Source: Pelagophyceae sp. CCMP2097 (taxonomy: Eukaryota > Sar > Pelagophyceae). From it: a DNA stretch of 33,502 nucleotides. Both the position numbers and the translations under genes were made by a program. The notes under the pieces are model-generated. The model was not told the origin of the DNA and did not search any database. It saw only the letters and a list, made by a program, of their open reading frames with translations. Shown in pieces: positions 19,101-26,207 of the stretch. The stretch lies in the NCBI GenBank assembly GCA_026770575.1, contig MU657193.1, positions 227,531 to 261,032 on the forward strand. The letters are read 5' to 3'. Positions within the stretch are counted from its first letter, which is position 1; each line of letters starts with the position of its first letter.

Positions 19101-19600
19101 GGAGCAGTTGGTGATTAACAAGTGGTTCGCGCTGCAGGCGTCGGCGAACACGCCCATGGCTCTGCAGGACGTGCGCCAGCTCCTGAAGCACCCAGACTTC
19201 ACCATGACCAACCCGAACCGCTACCGCTCCGTGGTGAACACGTTCGCCGCGGGCAACCCGCACGCGTTCCACGCCGCCGACGGGTCGGGGTACGCGTTCA
19301 TCGCAGAGGAGGTGGTCAAGGTCGACGCCATCAACCCGCAGCTCGCCGCGCGCCTTTGCGGCGCCTTTGGGTCCTGGCGCCGCTACGACGCCCCGCGCCG
19401 CGACCTCATCAAGCTCCGCCTCGCGCAGATCAGAGACACCAAGGGACTCAGCAAGGACACGCGAGCCCCTGCGCCTCACCCGTCTTGGCATGTCGTGGAG
19501 CATCATGGGGTTCAGAAGGAGACCCGACGCGAAAGACGCGCGGCGCCGGAGCGTCGACCTTAGGTTCGAAATCGCCTCGCGCTCCCTCGGCTCCGACTGA
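16135..19600 (+). CDS. pepN: M1 family aminopeptidase N (PepN type)
   Basis: Zinc metallopeptidase that removes N-terminal residues from peptides. Six exons (16135-16260, 16352-16656, 16721-17014, 17179-17252, 17462-19460, 19564-19600) join in frame to 944 residues, close to bacterial PepN plus a presequence. The first exon ([16 protein letters not shown]...) is basic/hydrophobic and could be an organelle presequence; an internal ATG at 16252 in a CACCATGG context is an alternative start. Landmarks: [19 protein letters not shown] (332-336), HEYFHNW with zinc ligands H368 and H372 and catalytic E369, third ligand E391 in [13 protein letters not shown], and the C-terminal end [11 protein letters not shown]. 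The exon 5/6 join needs a GC donor (GACAC|GCGAGC) to give LSKDT-FEIAS; a GT donor further on would insert extra residues. The exon 4 end is ambiguous: the GT donor at 17253 adds TPPR relative to a GC donor. Introns 2-4 contain direct repeats. Confidence 0.92.
16672..16714. repeat. Direct repeat in PepN intron 2
   Basis: GGAAATTCCTAGAGAAAC (16672-16689) and GGAAATTGCCTAGAGAAAC (16696-16714) differ by one inserted base. They fill most of the 64-bp intron 16657-16720. Confidence 0.8.
17073..17118. repeat. 18-bp direct repeat in PepN intron 3
   Basis: AGCAGAGGCACCGCCGGA occurs perfectly at 17073-17090 and 17101-17118, period 28, inside the predicted intron 17015-17178. Confidence 0.85.
17280..17404. 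repeat. Direct repeats in PepN intron 4
   Basis: GGAAGGACAGAGGCTCGAT occurs at 17280-17298 and 17313-17331, and its last 13 bases again at 17392-17404. All lie in the predicted intron 17253-17461, which also has an AT-rich patch (about 17357-17390). Confidence 0.85.
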
Positions 19601-19688
19601 GCGCTCTCGATTGAGCGCGCCTGGCTTCTGCGGCACCTTGCCACCTTTTGAGCCTTCCCATCGACTCAGCTACATCATAAACAGTCGA

Positions 19689-20567
19689 TTACATGCCGTG
19701 TTTCGCCGCTTGCATTCTCGCAAACTGCTCGGTGAAGAAGAGCGTACAGGCGACGGGGATTGCGACGGCGACGATGTTCCGGTCGGCGCCGCGCGCGAGC
19801 CAGGCGCCGTCGGGCGCCGCGGCGTGGAGCTGGCGCACGGCGCACCCAAAGGAGACGTCGCCCTTGAACATTTCGTTGCGGATCACGTCGAGCGGATTCG
19901 TCAAGATCGCGCCGCAGACGGCGGAGCACGACGCCTTGGCCGCCGACCGCAAAAGGCGGCCAGACTCCGTCGCCGGCCGCGGCAACCTACGGCGAAGGCT
20001 CGCCGGCGACCCGAGGCCGCGGCGCACCCGGGACCCGAGGCCGCACCAGTCCTCCAACGCGTCCTTGACCGCGATGGCCGTGCAGTACTTGGGCACTGTC
20101 TTGGCGACGCCGGCGCTCGTGCCTCGCCAGAGGGCGGCGTAGCCCTTTTCGCTCTGGAGCGCGGCGAGCGTCGCGCGGAGCGTCGAATGTTTCGACGCCG
20201 GGTCCTGCAGCATGACGGCGCCACGGACGACGGGCTGGTTCACGACCTGGACGACCGTCGCCACGGCCAGCGCCGGCGCTATCGTGGCCTCGGGCCCCGT
20301 CCAGCCGCGCCGCCGCAGCCAGGCGCCGCCGACGTCCGACCCGTAGAAGATTGCCGCGCGCGCCCACGTCATGCCGCCGACGACGGCGGCCGCGCCGCGG
20401 TACGGCGGGCTGCACGCCTCGGCGTAGGCCGCGCGCCAGCCGGCGGCGTGGACCTTGTAGTTGGAGTGGGCAATGGCAGAAGCCTTCCAGAGCGGAAAGT
20501 TGATCAGCGCGGCCAGGCCCGCGCCGCCGAGGTGCGCCAGCAGCGCGTCCGCCTGCGACGGGCCCAT
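19689..20567 (-). CDS. Mitochondrial-carrier-like membrane protein
   Basis: Single-exon frame from ATG 20567 (MGPSQADALLAHLGG), 292 residues, the usual length of the mitochondrial carrier family. Three repeat-like units are visible. The best signature is the third, NPLDVIRNEMFKGD, a P-x-D-x-x-R match. The second has QPVVRGAVMLQ and the first FPLWKASAIAH, both degenerate. Small and hydrophobic residues in segments such as AAAVVGGMTWARAAIFYG and AIPVACTLFFTEQF fit six transmembrane helices. An Arg-rich stretch (about residues 180-205) may be a matrix loop. Substrate unknown. Divergent members of this family also sit in other membranes, so location is not certain. It converges with the aminopeptidase gene, stops about 90 bp apart. 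Confidence 0.7.
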   Translation of the reverse strand: MGPSQADALLAHLGGAGLAALINFPLWKASAIAHSNYKVHAAGWRAAYAEACSPPYRGAAAVVGGMTWARAAIFYGSDVGGAWLRRRGWTGPEATIAPALAVATVVQVVNQPVVRGAVMLQDPASKHSTLRATLAALQSEKGYAALWRGTSAGVAKTVPKYCTAIAVKDALEDWCGLGSRVRRGLGSPASLRRRLPRPATESGRLLRSAAKASCSAVCGAILTNPLDVIRNEMFKGDVSFGCAVRQLHAAAPDGAWLARGADRNIVAVAIPVACTLFFTEQFARMQAAKHGM

Positions 20568-20689
20568 CGCCGCCGCGACCGCGACGCCCGGAATTCGAAA
20601 CGCGTACGTAAATCCCCGGGCCGTTGATCTTCCCGTTTAGATCTTTTCACAGTTTGAATCTCGGCTGGAGCAGCCCTGGCGGGTGCTGA

Positions 20690-20799
20690 TTGCCGCGTAG
20701 GGCCCTACGTAGGGCCCTACGACCCTATGTAGGGCCCCACGACCCTATGTAGGGTGGGCTGGACCCTACGAGTCTACGACCCTAAATCCTACGCGGCAA
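20690..20799. repeat. Palindromic GTAGGGCCC/CCCTATG repeat block with 12-bp inverted ends
   Basis: TTGCCGCGTAGG (20690-20701) and its reverse complement (20788-20799) bound a block made of GGGCCCTACGTAGGGCCC (a perfect 18-bp palindrome at 20700-20717) and tandem CACGACCCTATGTAGGG-like units (20719-20755). It lies between the carrier's 5' end and the phosphatase's 3' end. It could fold into a long hairpin and may be a tiny transposable element, a processing signal or a structured repeat. Confidence 0.7.
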
Positions 20800-20836
20800 C
20801 TCAGGCACTTGCAGGAGCAGGGCCGGGTGCGGCGGC

Positions 20837-22067
20837 TTAGAACGACGAGCCGCCGGCCGTGGCGGCGTCGGCGTCGGCGGCGGCGGCGCCGCCGCCGCAG
20901 CACGTCTGCCAGGCGTCGTCGTCCTCGACGACGAAGCGGTCGAGCGCAAGGAAGAAGTCGGAAAGGCGAGTGAGCGGCCGCGCCTCGTAGAACTCGCCGG
21001 CGGCGTCCTCGGCGTTTGCAATGTTGCGGCCGTTGTAGACGACGCGCACGGCGCGGTCGCCCGTTTCGCGGTCGGCGTGCAGTTCGACGACGAGGCAGGC
21101 GCAGAAGGGCGGCCACTTGTGGTCGTAGAGTCCCAGCGCGACGAGTAGGGGCTTGAGCGTCGTGTCGTGGCCCGAGACGAGGCGCAGCGTCTCGTCGCCG
21201 GCGGCCGAGAGCGAATCGCGCAGCTCGCGGAGCATGCGACCCGCGCAGAGCCTCGTCAGCTCATCTGCGGTGACGCCGCACGCCACGCCGACGCCGACAA
21301 GCGCGGCGACCTCTGCGGCGGCGGCGTCGTCGAGCCGGATGAGCTCGGCCTGCGTGATGCCGTAGGGCAGCGCTTCGCCGAGCGCCGCGCGCGCGATCAT
21401 CGCGTCCTTGAGCGGGACGGCGCGCCGCGGGTAGTCGTAGAGCGCGGCGACGGCCGGGTCCAGCTTGTCTGAGACAGACCCGAGGTGCGCCGCCCACTCA
21501 AAGGGCGCGCGCGCCGCCCACAAGTCGCGGAGCCGCGCGCAGGACCGCGCGTTGGGCGTGAGCCACTCGTCGAGCGCGTGCACCGTGTCCACGCGCACCG
21601 GCGGCCGCGGCGGCGCTTCAGCGTCATCGGTGCCGCGCAGCGTCTCGAGGACGCCGCGGAGCGTCAGCACGCAGCGCGAGACGTGCGTCGTGCGCGCCGA
21701 GAGCCGGTCCGCCTCAAAGTCGGGCGCGTCGATGCGCAGCGCGGCGCCGTAGCGCTTCCGCAGCCGCTCGCCGAGCCGCGCCGCCTGGCCGAGGCCCGCC
21801 GCCGTGAGCTCGCCGCAGTGACAGCCGCCGTTGAGCACCGTCAGACGCTGCCGCGCGTCGACGTCCGACGGTGCGGGCGCGTCGCCGACCGTCCCGTGCC
21901 GCCGCAGTGCGACGACGGCGTCCGCGCCGCCGTCGACGGCTGCCGCAAGCGCCGCCGTCGCCGCGCATGCGTCCCACTCCACGCCGCGCACGCACGGCGC
22001 GTCGAGGCCGTAGATGGGCGCGCGCGCGCCGTGCCTGAAGTAGCACGACGCGTGCACGAGCTCGTAC
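20837..22067 (-). CDS. Histidine acid phosphatase family protein (5' end not resolved)
   Basis: A long frame with the two halves of the histidine phosphatase (branch 2) fold. RHGARAP near the start holds the phosphorylated His; GELTAAGLGQAARLGERLR and LSARTTHVSRC follow; near the C-terminus SGHDTTLKPLLVALGLYD supplies the His-Asp proton donor. About 410 residues, similar to acid phosphatase and ACP6-like lysophosphatidate phosphatases. It dephosphorylates small phosphomonoesters; the exact substrate is unknown. No ATG precedes the RHG motif in frame. The coding exon can be extended to 22067 (RYELVHASCYFRHG) after an acceptor CCCGAG, so a short first exon, perhaps with a signal peptide, must lie upstream and was not found. 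The last 20 residues are Ala/Gly/Asp-rich. Confidence 0.85.
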
Positions 22068-22095
22068 CTCGGGCAAACGGCGTGCGGTCACACGC

Positions 22096-22180
22096 GGTCC
22101 GACGTCGCGGCCGGCGCGCGGGCCCACGGTCCGACGTCGCGGCCGGCGTCGGACGGTCCGACGTGGCCGGCGTCGGACGC
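22096..22180. repeat. Tandem repeat upstream of the acid phosphatase exon
   Basis: GGTCCGACGTCGCGGCCGGCG occurs at 22096 and 22128, with a shorter variant at 22155 and trailing GGCGTCGGACG units. It is probably in the 5' intron or promoter of the phosphatase gene. Confidence 0.75.
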
Positions 22181-22189
22181 CGACCCCAT

Positions 22190-23013
22190 CGGCACACCTC
22201 TGTCCGTGGCGCCTCCGGCAAGGGGACTCACCGAGACGCGTCAAAGGGAGCTTCTCGGGCGCCCTGCGCGCTGCCGGCGGGGCCGCCCGTGCTCCGCGTG
22301 CTCGCGCTCAACGAGCTAACGAGGGAGAGCGTCGCGACTCCCGTCGACCGCCGGATCATCGCCCTCGCCACGGGACCGGCGCGGCGCGGTCGTAGGGTCT
22401 TCGCAAATGTGGCAGAATCTTCGCTAAAACGCCGCCGCGACGCCGCGCGCCATCAGAGCGCGCTCGAGAGGGCGAGTGTGGAGAGAAGAGATCGCGGGCG
22501 GTGGCATCATTTGGAATGTGGCGGTGGCAGCAACGCTTGAATTCGATGACTCGGAGGGAATTCAAACCGCAACGCGGGCGTCGGGCGGCTTGGATCTCAC
22601 CGAAGGCGGATTTATGGAGCCTCGTTCTCGGACTCTCGAACTGGTCGTATACGAGACATTGTGTCTCGCGCGCCCGGCCTTGCAGCAATACTTTGCTTTT
22701 CGACACGTGCGGCGCGTTTGAAAATGGCCCGCGCCGGTGGAGTCCGCACCGCCGCGCTGCGTCCCACCGGGGCCCCGACGGCGGCCCGCGCGCCGCGCTT
22801 TGAAGAAACAGTGTCTTTCAGTTATTCTCCTTCTCGTTTGATATACACACAACTTTGCTCGAGGACCGTCGACGGTCGTCGTCGCGCCGCAGTGGTCGCT
22901 CGCCGGCGGCGTCGCCGCCCGCGGGCGGCGGCCCTGGTCGCCCGCGCCGCCGCGCCCGGGTCGCCCGCGCCGCGCGCCGGGCGCGGCGGCGCGGGCGGCC
23001 CTGGTGCCGCGCG
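22190..23013. other. Region without a supported gene; contains a GC palindrome
   Basis: 824 bp between the phosphatase 5' side and the SmG 3' end. Several open frames cross 22476-22721 on both strands, but none has an ATG-led natural protein or a domain. It should contain the phosphatase first exon and promoter and the SmG 3' UTR. Positions 22905-23010 are almost pure G+C with interleaved complementary CGCCCGCGGGCGGCGG-type words and would form strong hairpins. Confidence 0.4.
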
Positions 23014-23247
23014 CTATATGCGCTCCGACGACTGGAGCTGGATGATGCCGTTGCCGCGGAGCACGACCATGCCCATGGGCACCTTTTGGCCGTCGGCGAG
23101 CTCCTCGGCCGCGTCGTCGAGGACGAGGTTCATGAACTGGTCGTAGCCGCGGAGGACCCCTTCGACTCGTCGGTTGCCGTTGACCTTGATGGTAAGCAGC
23201 TTGTCCATGTACTTCTTCAGGTCCGGCCCGGCGCTCGCATTGCTCAT
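23014..23247 (-). CDS. SNRPG: Small nuclear ribonucleoprotein G (SmG)
   Basis: Intronless 77-residue protein from ATG 23247. Sm1 motif: LKKYMDKLLTIKVNGNRRVEGVLRGYDQFMNLVL, in which G-x-L-x-G-x-D and the F-M-N-L triad mark the RNA-binding loop. Sm2 motif: MGMVVLRGNGIIQL, with the R-G-N signature. Length and sequence match SmG rather than LSm7, which is longer, though an LSm7 assignment cannot be wholly excluded. It is part of the heptameric Sm ring on spliceosomal U1, U2, U4 and U5 snRNAs, in keeping with the intron-rich genes around it. Its start is 214 bp from the divergent oxygenase gene. Confidence 0.93.
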   Translation of the reverse strand: MSNASAGPDLKKYMDKLLTIKVNGNRRVEGVLRGYDQFMNLVLDDAAEELADGQKVPMGMVVLRGNGIIQLQSSERI

Positions 23248-23461
23248 CCTGCGGAGCGCGGGCGGCGAGGCGGCGAGGCGGCGGGGGGGCTGACGGGCTT
23301 GGACGCTCGCTCACGAGTTCTCGCTAAAAGCTTATCCTGAACACACGCCCCCGCACTTCTCACCACATCTCACGTGCACGCCGCTGCCGCGCCGCCGTCG
23401 ACGCTCGCCATAGTTGTTTGCCTCGTGGCGTCGTGCACCTGGCCTCGTGCACCTCTCCCTG
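23248..23461. promoter_or_regulatory. Bidirectional promoter region of SmG and a 2OG oxygenase
   Basis: 214 bp between divergent start codons, so a shared promoter is likely. No TATA box is evident. A GGCGAGGCGGCGAGGCGGCG tandem run (about 23263-23283) lies next to the SmG start. Confidence 0.45.
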
Positions 23462-24208
23462 ATGGGACGCAAGGCGGCCGGGCCCGTGCCGGCTCGCGGG
23501 CCGCCGCCGGCTCGCGGGACGCCGCGGGGCGATGCGGCGCCGCTGCCTTTGCTCGCCGGCGACTCCGCTCCGGGCGCGGTCCGCACGCTGTCGGCGTTTG
23601 GGGTCTTCGCCTGCGAAAACTTTTTGACCGCCGGCGAGTGCGCGGAGCTCGTCGCGTGGAGCCAGGCCGCCGGCTTTGAGGAAGTCTCGCACGCCGCGAC
23701 GCGCAACGCCGCGTTCCGCAGCTGCGGCCGCATCCAGCGCCAGAGCCCAGAGCTCGCCGAAGGCCTCTGGCGCCGCCTCGCGCCGCTCCTCCCGCCCGAC
23801 CTCGCAGGCGCGGGGCGGCCGCCACGGGGCTGCAACCCGAACATTCGCATCTACCGCTACGCGCGCGACGACGCCTTTGGCAAGCACGTCGACGAAAGCA
23901 GCGCCGTCGGCGACGCCGTCACCGAGGCGACGGTGCTCGTCTATCTCAACTCGTCGGACACCGGACCGCCCAACAAACCGCAGACGCGCGCGGCCGACGG
24001 GCCGCCGAGCTGCGCGGGCGGCGCGACCGTCTTCCACGAGCCCGCGGGCGCGCGCGTTTCTTTTTCGCCGCGGCTCGGCGCCGTCCTCTTTCACGTCCAC
24101 GGCGACCGCTGCCTCGAGCACGAGGGCGCCGCCGTCACCGCGGGCTCCAAGTTCGTGCTTCGAACAGACGTCCTCTACGACACGCCTCCCAAGAGACGAA
24201 GGCGATGA
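23462..24208 (+). CDS. Prolyl-4-hydroxylase-like 2OG/Fe(II) oxygenase
   Basis: Single-exon gene from ATG 23462 (MGRKAAGPVPARGPPPARG), 248 residues. The start is an Ala/Pro/Gly-rich leader. The catalytic fold shows FENFLT-like ENFLTAGEC, NIRIYRYARDDAFGKHVDES with the H142-x-D144 iron ligands, ATVLVYLNSS, GGATVFHE, LFHVHGDRCLEHEG with the third ligand H220, and K230/R234 near the 2OG-binding position. This is the layout of P4H-type oxygenases, which hydroxylate proline or other side chains. The tail PPKRRRR is a likely nuclear signal and there is no signal peptide, so a nuclear or cytosolic protein is more likely than a secretory collagen-type enzyme. Substrate unknown. Confidence 0.82.
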   Translation: MGRKAAGPVPARGPPPARGTPRGDAAPLPLLAGDSAPGAVRTLSAFGVFACENFLTAGECAELVAWSQAAGFEEVSHAATRNAAFRSCGRIQRQSPELAEGLWRRLAPLLPPDLAGAGRPPRGCNPNIRIYRYARDDAFGKHVDESSAVGDAVTEATVLVYLNSSDTGPPNKPQTRAADGPPSCAGGATVFHEPAGARVSFSPRLGAVLFHVHGDRCLEHEGAAVTAGSKFVLRTDVLYDTPPKRRRR

Positions 24209-24383
24209 CGGGCCGGCTCTTATAACGGGAGTGGGACCTCCGCACCGACAGCCGCGACGGCCGGGTCTTGATGTCGTGGGGCCCGGGGGCCCGGGGGGCT
24301 CTTTGCCGTTCGTCGTCGTCGCATGCCGTCCGAATCGGCCGCTCCGATGGAGCGCGCGAGACCGCCTCGGCCCGCGCCGCGTC

Positions 24384-25737
24384 TCATCTGAACCAGACCT
24401 TGCCGAAGTCCTTGCCAGGGCCCTCGAAGTACACGCGCGCCACAGCAGCCGCCGGCGACGTTGCATTCGTCGCACTACGTCGTGCCGCAGTCGTCACCTA
24501 CAGAGCCCTCGCCGCCTCGGATGCGCACGGCGGGGCCCGATACGTCGCGCAGTCGTCGGTCGCGGCAGTAGCGGCGACTCACAGCCCGTCGGGCGGCAAT
24601 CGGCGCAATACTCCTTTCCGCACTCTTCGCAAAAAAACGAGACTGAGCATTCCTCACACCTCGTCTTGCGGCACAGCTCGCAGTGGTTGCATGGCCCGCA
24701 TTCGCAGCAAAAAAATTTGTTGCACTGTTCGCAGAAGCATGAAATCTCGCACACGACACATTTCACCTTGTGGCACAACTCGCAGTAGTCGCAAAAACGG
24801 CAATCCTGGCAGAACGTCTTGTCGCAGACCTCGCACACGTCGGTCACCATACATTCTTGACCATCAGCTTGGCGCAGATGGAGCACTCGCCGACATCCGA
24901 GCAGAGTTCGCATTTTTGCTGCTTGCACTTGCCGCAGGCCCACATCTTGGCGCGCGGTGTGCCGATGTCGCGGCTGAGCTTGTGGCAGGACGGGCACTCG
25001 TCGCGGTCTTCCACGTGCGTCCACTTGGCGTAGCTGAGCGGCGCCGGCCCCCGTGCGTCGTCGCTCGGCGGCGTCGGCGTCTCGGCGCCGTCGCTGGGCG
25101 TCTTCGACTCGTCGCCGAGCGACGGCGCCGACTCGTCGTCGCTCGGCGTCGTGGCCTCGTCCTTCTTGGCGGTGTGCGATTTGCGGATTTTGAAAATGAT
25201 GTCGCGGAGCCGCTCCTCGTGGGCGTCGTGGGGCAGCGGCGACGCCGAGGCGAGTGCCGCCGAGGTGAGGGTCCCTTGCAACACGATGACCGAATCTTCC
25301 AGCTCCTCCGTCGCGCAGTGCGGGGCCGCGAGCATCGCTCGGCATTTGCTCTCGAGGGCCGACAGCTGCGCCGAGTCGCACTCCGACGACGCCGCGAGTT
25401 GCGTCAGCCGCCGCACGCACGCGAGGCCCAGCGGCGCGTGGTGCGAAAACTCGTCAAGGATGCCGAGCGCCGCCGCACAGTCGGCCGCCGCGACGCCGTC
25501 GGGTGTCGGCCGCAGCTGGCCGCAGCGGAGCCGGTGCGCCCGCGTCCACGCCGCCAGCTGGTGCGCCGGTCCACAGTAGCGCGGCACGCGGCAGCGCTCG
25601 CAGCACTGGAACTTCCCCCCCACGGGCGGGGCCGCGCCGCACTCGCAGCACGCGCCCATGCGGAACTTGGGCGCTTTGCCGCCTCGAAGCGTCGAAGCCG
25701 CACCTTCGTGCGCCAGAGGCCCGGTCGCTGAGGCCAT
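24384..25737 (-). CDS. MYND zinc-finger protein with C-terminal Cys-rich repeats; frame breaks present
   Basis: From ATG 25737 (MASATGPLAHEG), residues 30-72 form a MYND finger (CCECG...CCERC...YC...H...H..C), usually a protein-interaction module. A middle helical region and an acidic Ser/Thr/Pro linker (TPSDDESAPS) follow. The C-terminal half is packed with C-x2-C pairs (CPSCHKL, CGKCKQQKCELC, CEVCDKTFCQDC, CNHCELC, CEECGKEYCADC), likely several zinc sites. The first frame ends at 24844 (MVKNVW, stop), while the Cys repeats continue in the -1 frame from TGTATGGTGACC. No intron fits, so this is a one-base error, a mutation or a frameshift. Further down, DDCGTT-TAG-CDECN keeps the Cys spacing across an in-frame TAG, and a final piece VYFEGPGKDFGKVWFR stops at 24384. 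The 3' structure is unresolved. Confidence 0.6.
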
Positions 25738-26207
25738 GCCGCAGTGGACCGCCGAGCCCAGCGAGTCCGCGAACAGCCCACCCCGTGACGGCGCCTCGGG
25801 TGAGATTTCCGAGGCCGCGGGCGACACGCGGGCGGGCGGCGGCGGCGACGTCGTCGTGCGCGACCGTCGCGACGGTGAAGTCGTCGTTCCAGCTCGTCGT
25901 CCCGAGTCCCGACCCGTACCCGGACTCCGACTCCTCGATTCCGACCCGAAAGCCCTAGGATTTGAAATCGACTTCTAGAAAGCTTGGGGGTGTCGAATTC
26001 CTAGTAGATCTATGATTCGGTGTCGGCATGCGGCGGAATGCCGACGCGCGGCAGTCTCGTCGAGGCAGGACCTCGAGGCTCGAGTGCGCTGCGACCCAGT
26101 CGACGCCGTCGGACGAGGCAAGACCTCGAGGCTGGAGTGCGCTGCGACCCAGGAGGCGCCGTCGGACCCAGGAGACGCCGTCGGCCTGCACCGACGAGAC
26201 AGAGGTA
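25738..26207. other. Intergenic region upstream of the MYND gene, with tandem repeats
   Basis: It lies between the MYND start and the stop of the next minus-strand gene. It holds the expected MYND promoter, a CCGAGTCCCGACCCGTACCC-type run (about 25905-25960), an AT-richer patch (25960-26015) and the 53-bp repeats annotated separately. No gene is supported. Confidence 0.4.
26061..26181. repeat. 53-bp tandem repeat, two copies plus a partial third
   Basis: CGAGGCAGGACCTCGAGGCT at 26061 and CGAGGCAAGACCTCGAGGCT at 26114 open two nearly identical units (period 53), each with GAGTGCGCTGCGACCCAG and GCCGTCGGAC. The last part (CCCAGGAGACGCCGTCGG) repeats once more at 26164. Confidence 0.85.

Noticed and set aside
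17404..19644. A 746-codon open frame antisense to the PepN exons
   Set aside because: It is rich in Arg, His, Val and Leu repeats, has no domain, and mirrors a confidently identified aminopeptidase. Strong GC bias at third codon positions keeps antisense frames open.
20690..20799. Telomere-like repeat, from CCCTA words
   Set aside because: The units are not regular TTAGGG/TTTAGGG arrays and are arranged as palindromes inside a gene-rich region.
21485..22540. A 351-codon plus-strand frame over the acid phosphatase
   Set aside because: Arg/Ala-rich shadow of the minus-strand phosphatase, with no start context or motif.
15030..25737. Reassignment of TAG as a sense codon, suggested by in-frame TAGs in two genes
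   Set aside because: TAG is the clean terminal stop of the phosphorylase and of SmG, so the standard code applies. The two cases are better explained by splicing, mutation or sequence error.
26061..26181. CRISPR-like repeat array
   Set aside because: Adjacent direct tandem copies without spacers in a eukaryotic intergenic region; no cas genes in the window.
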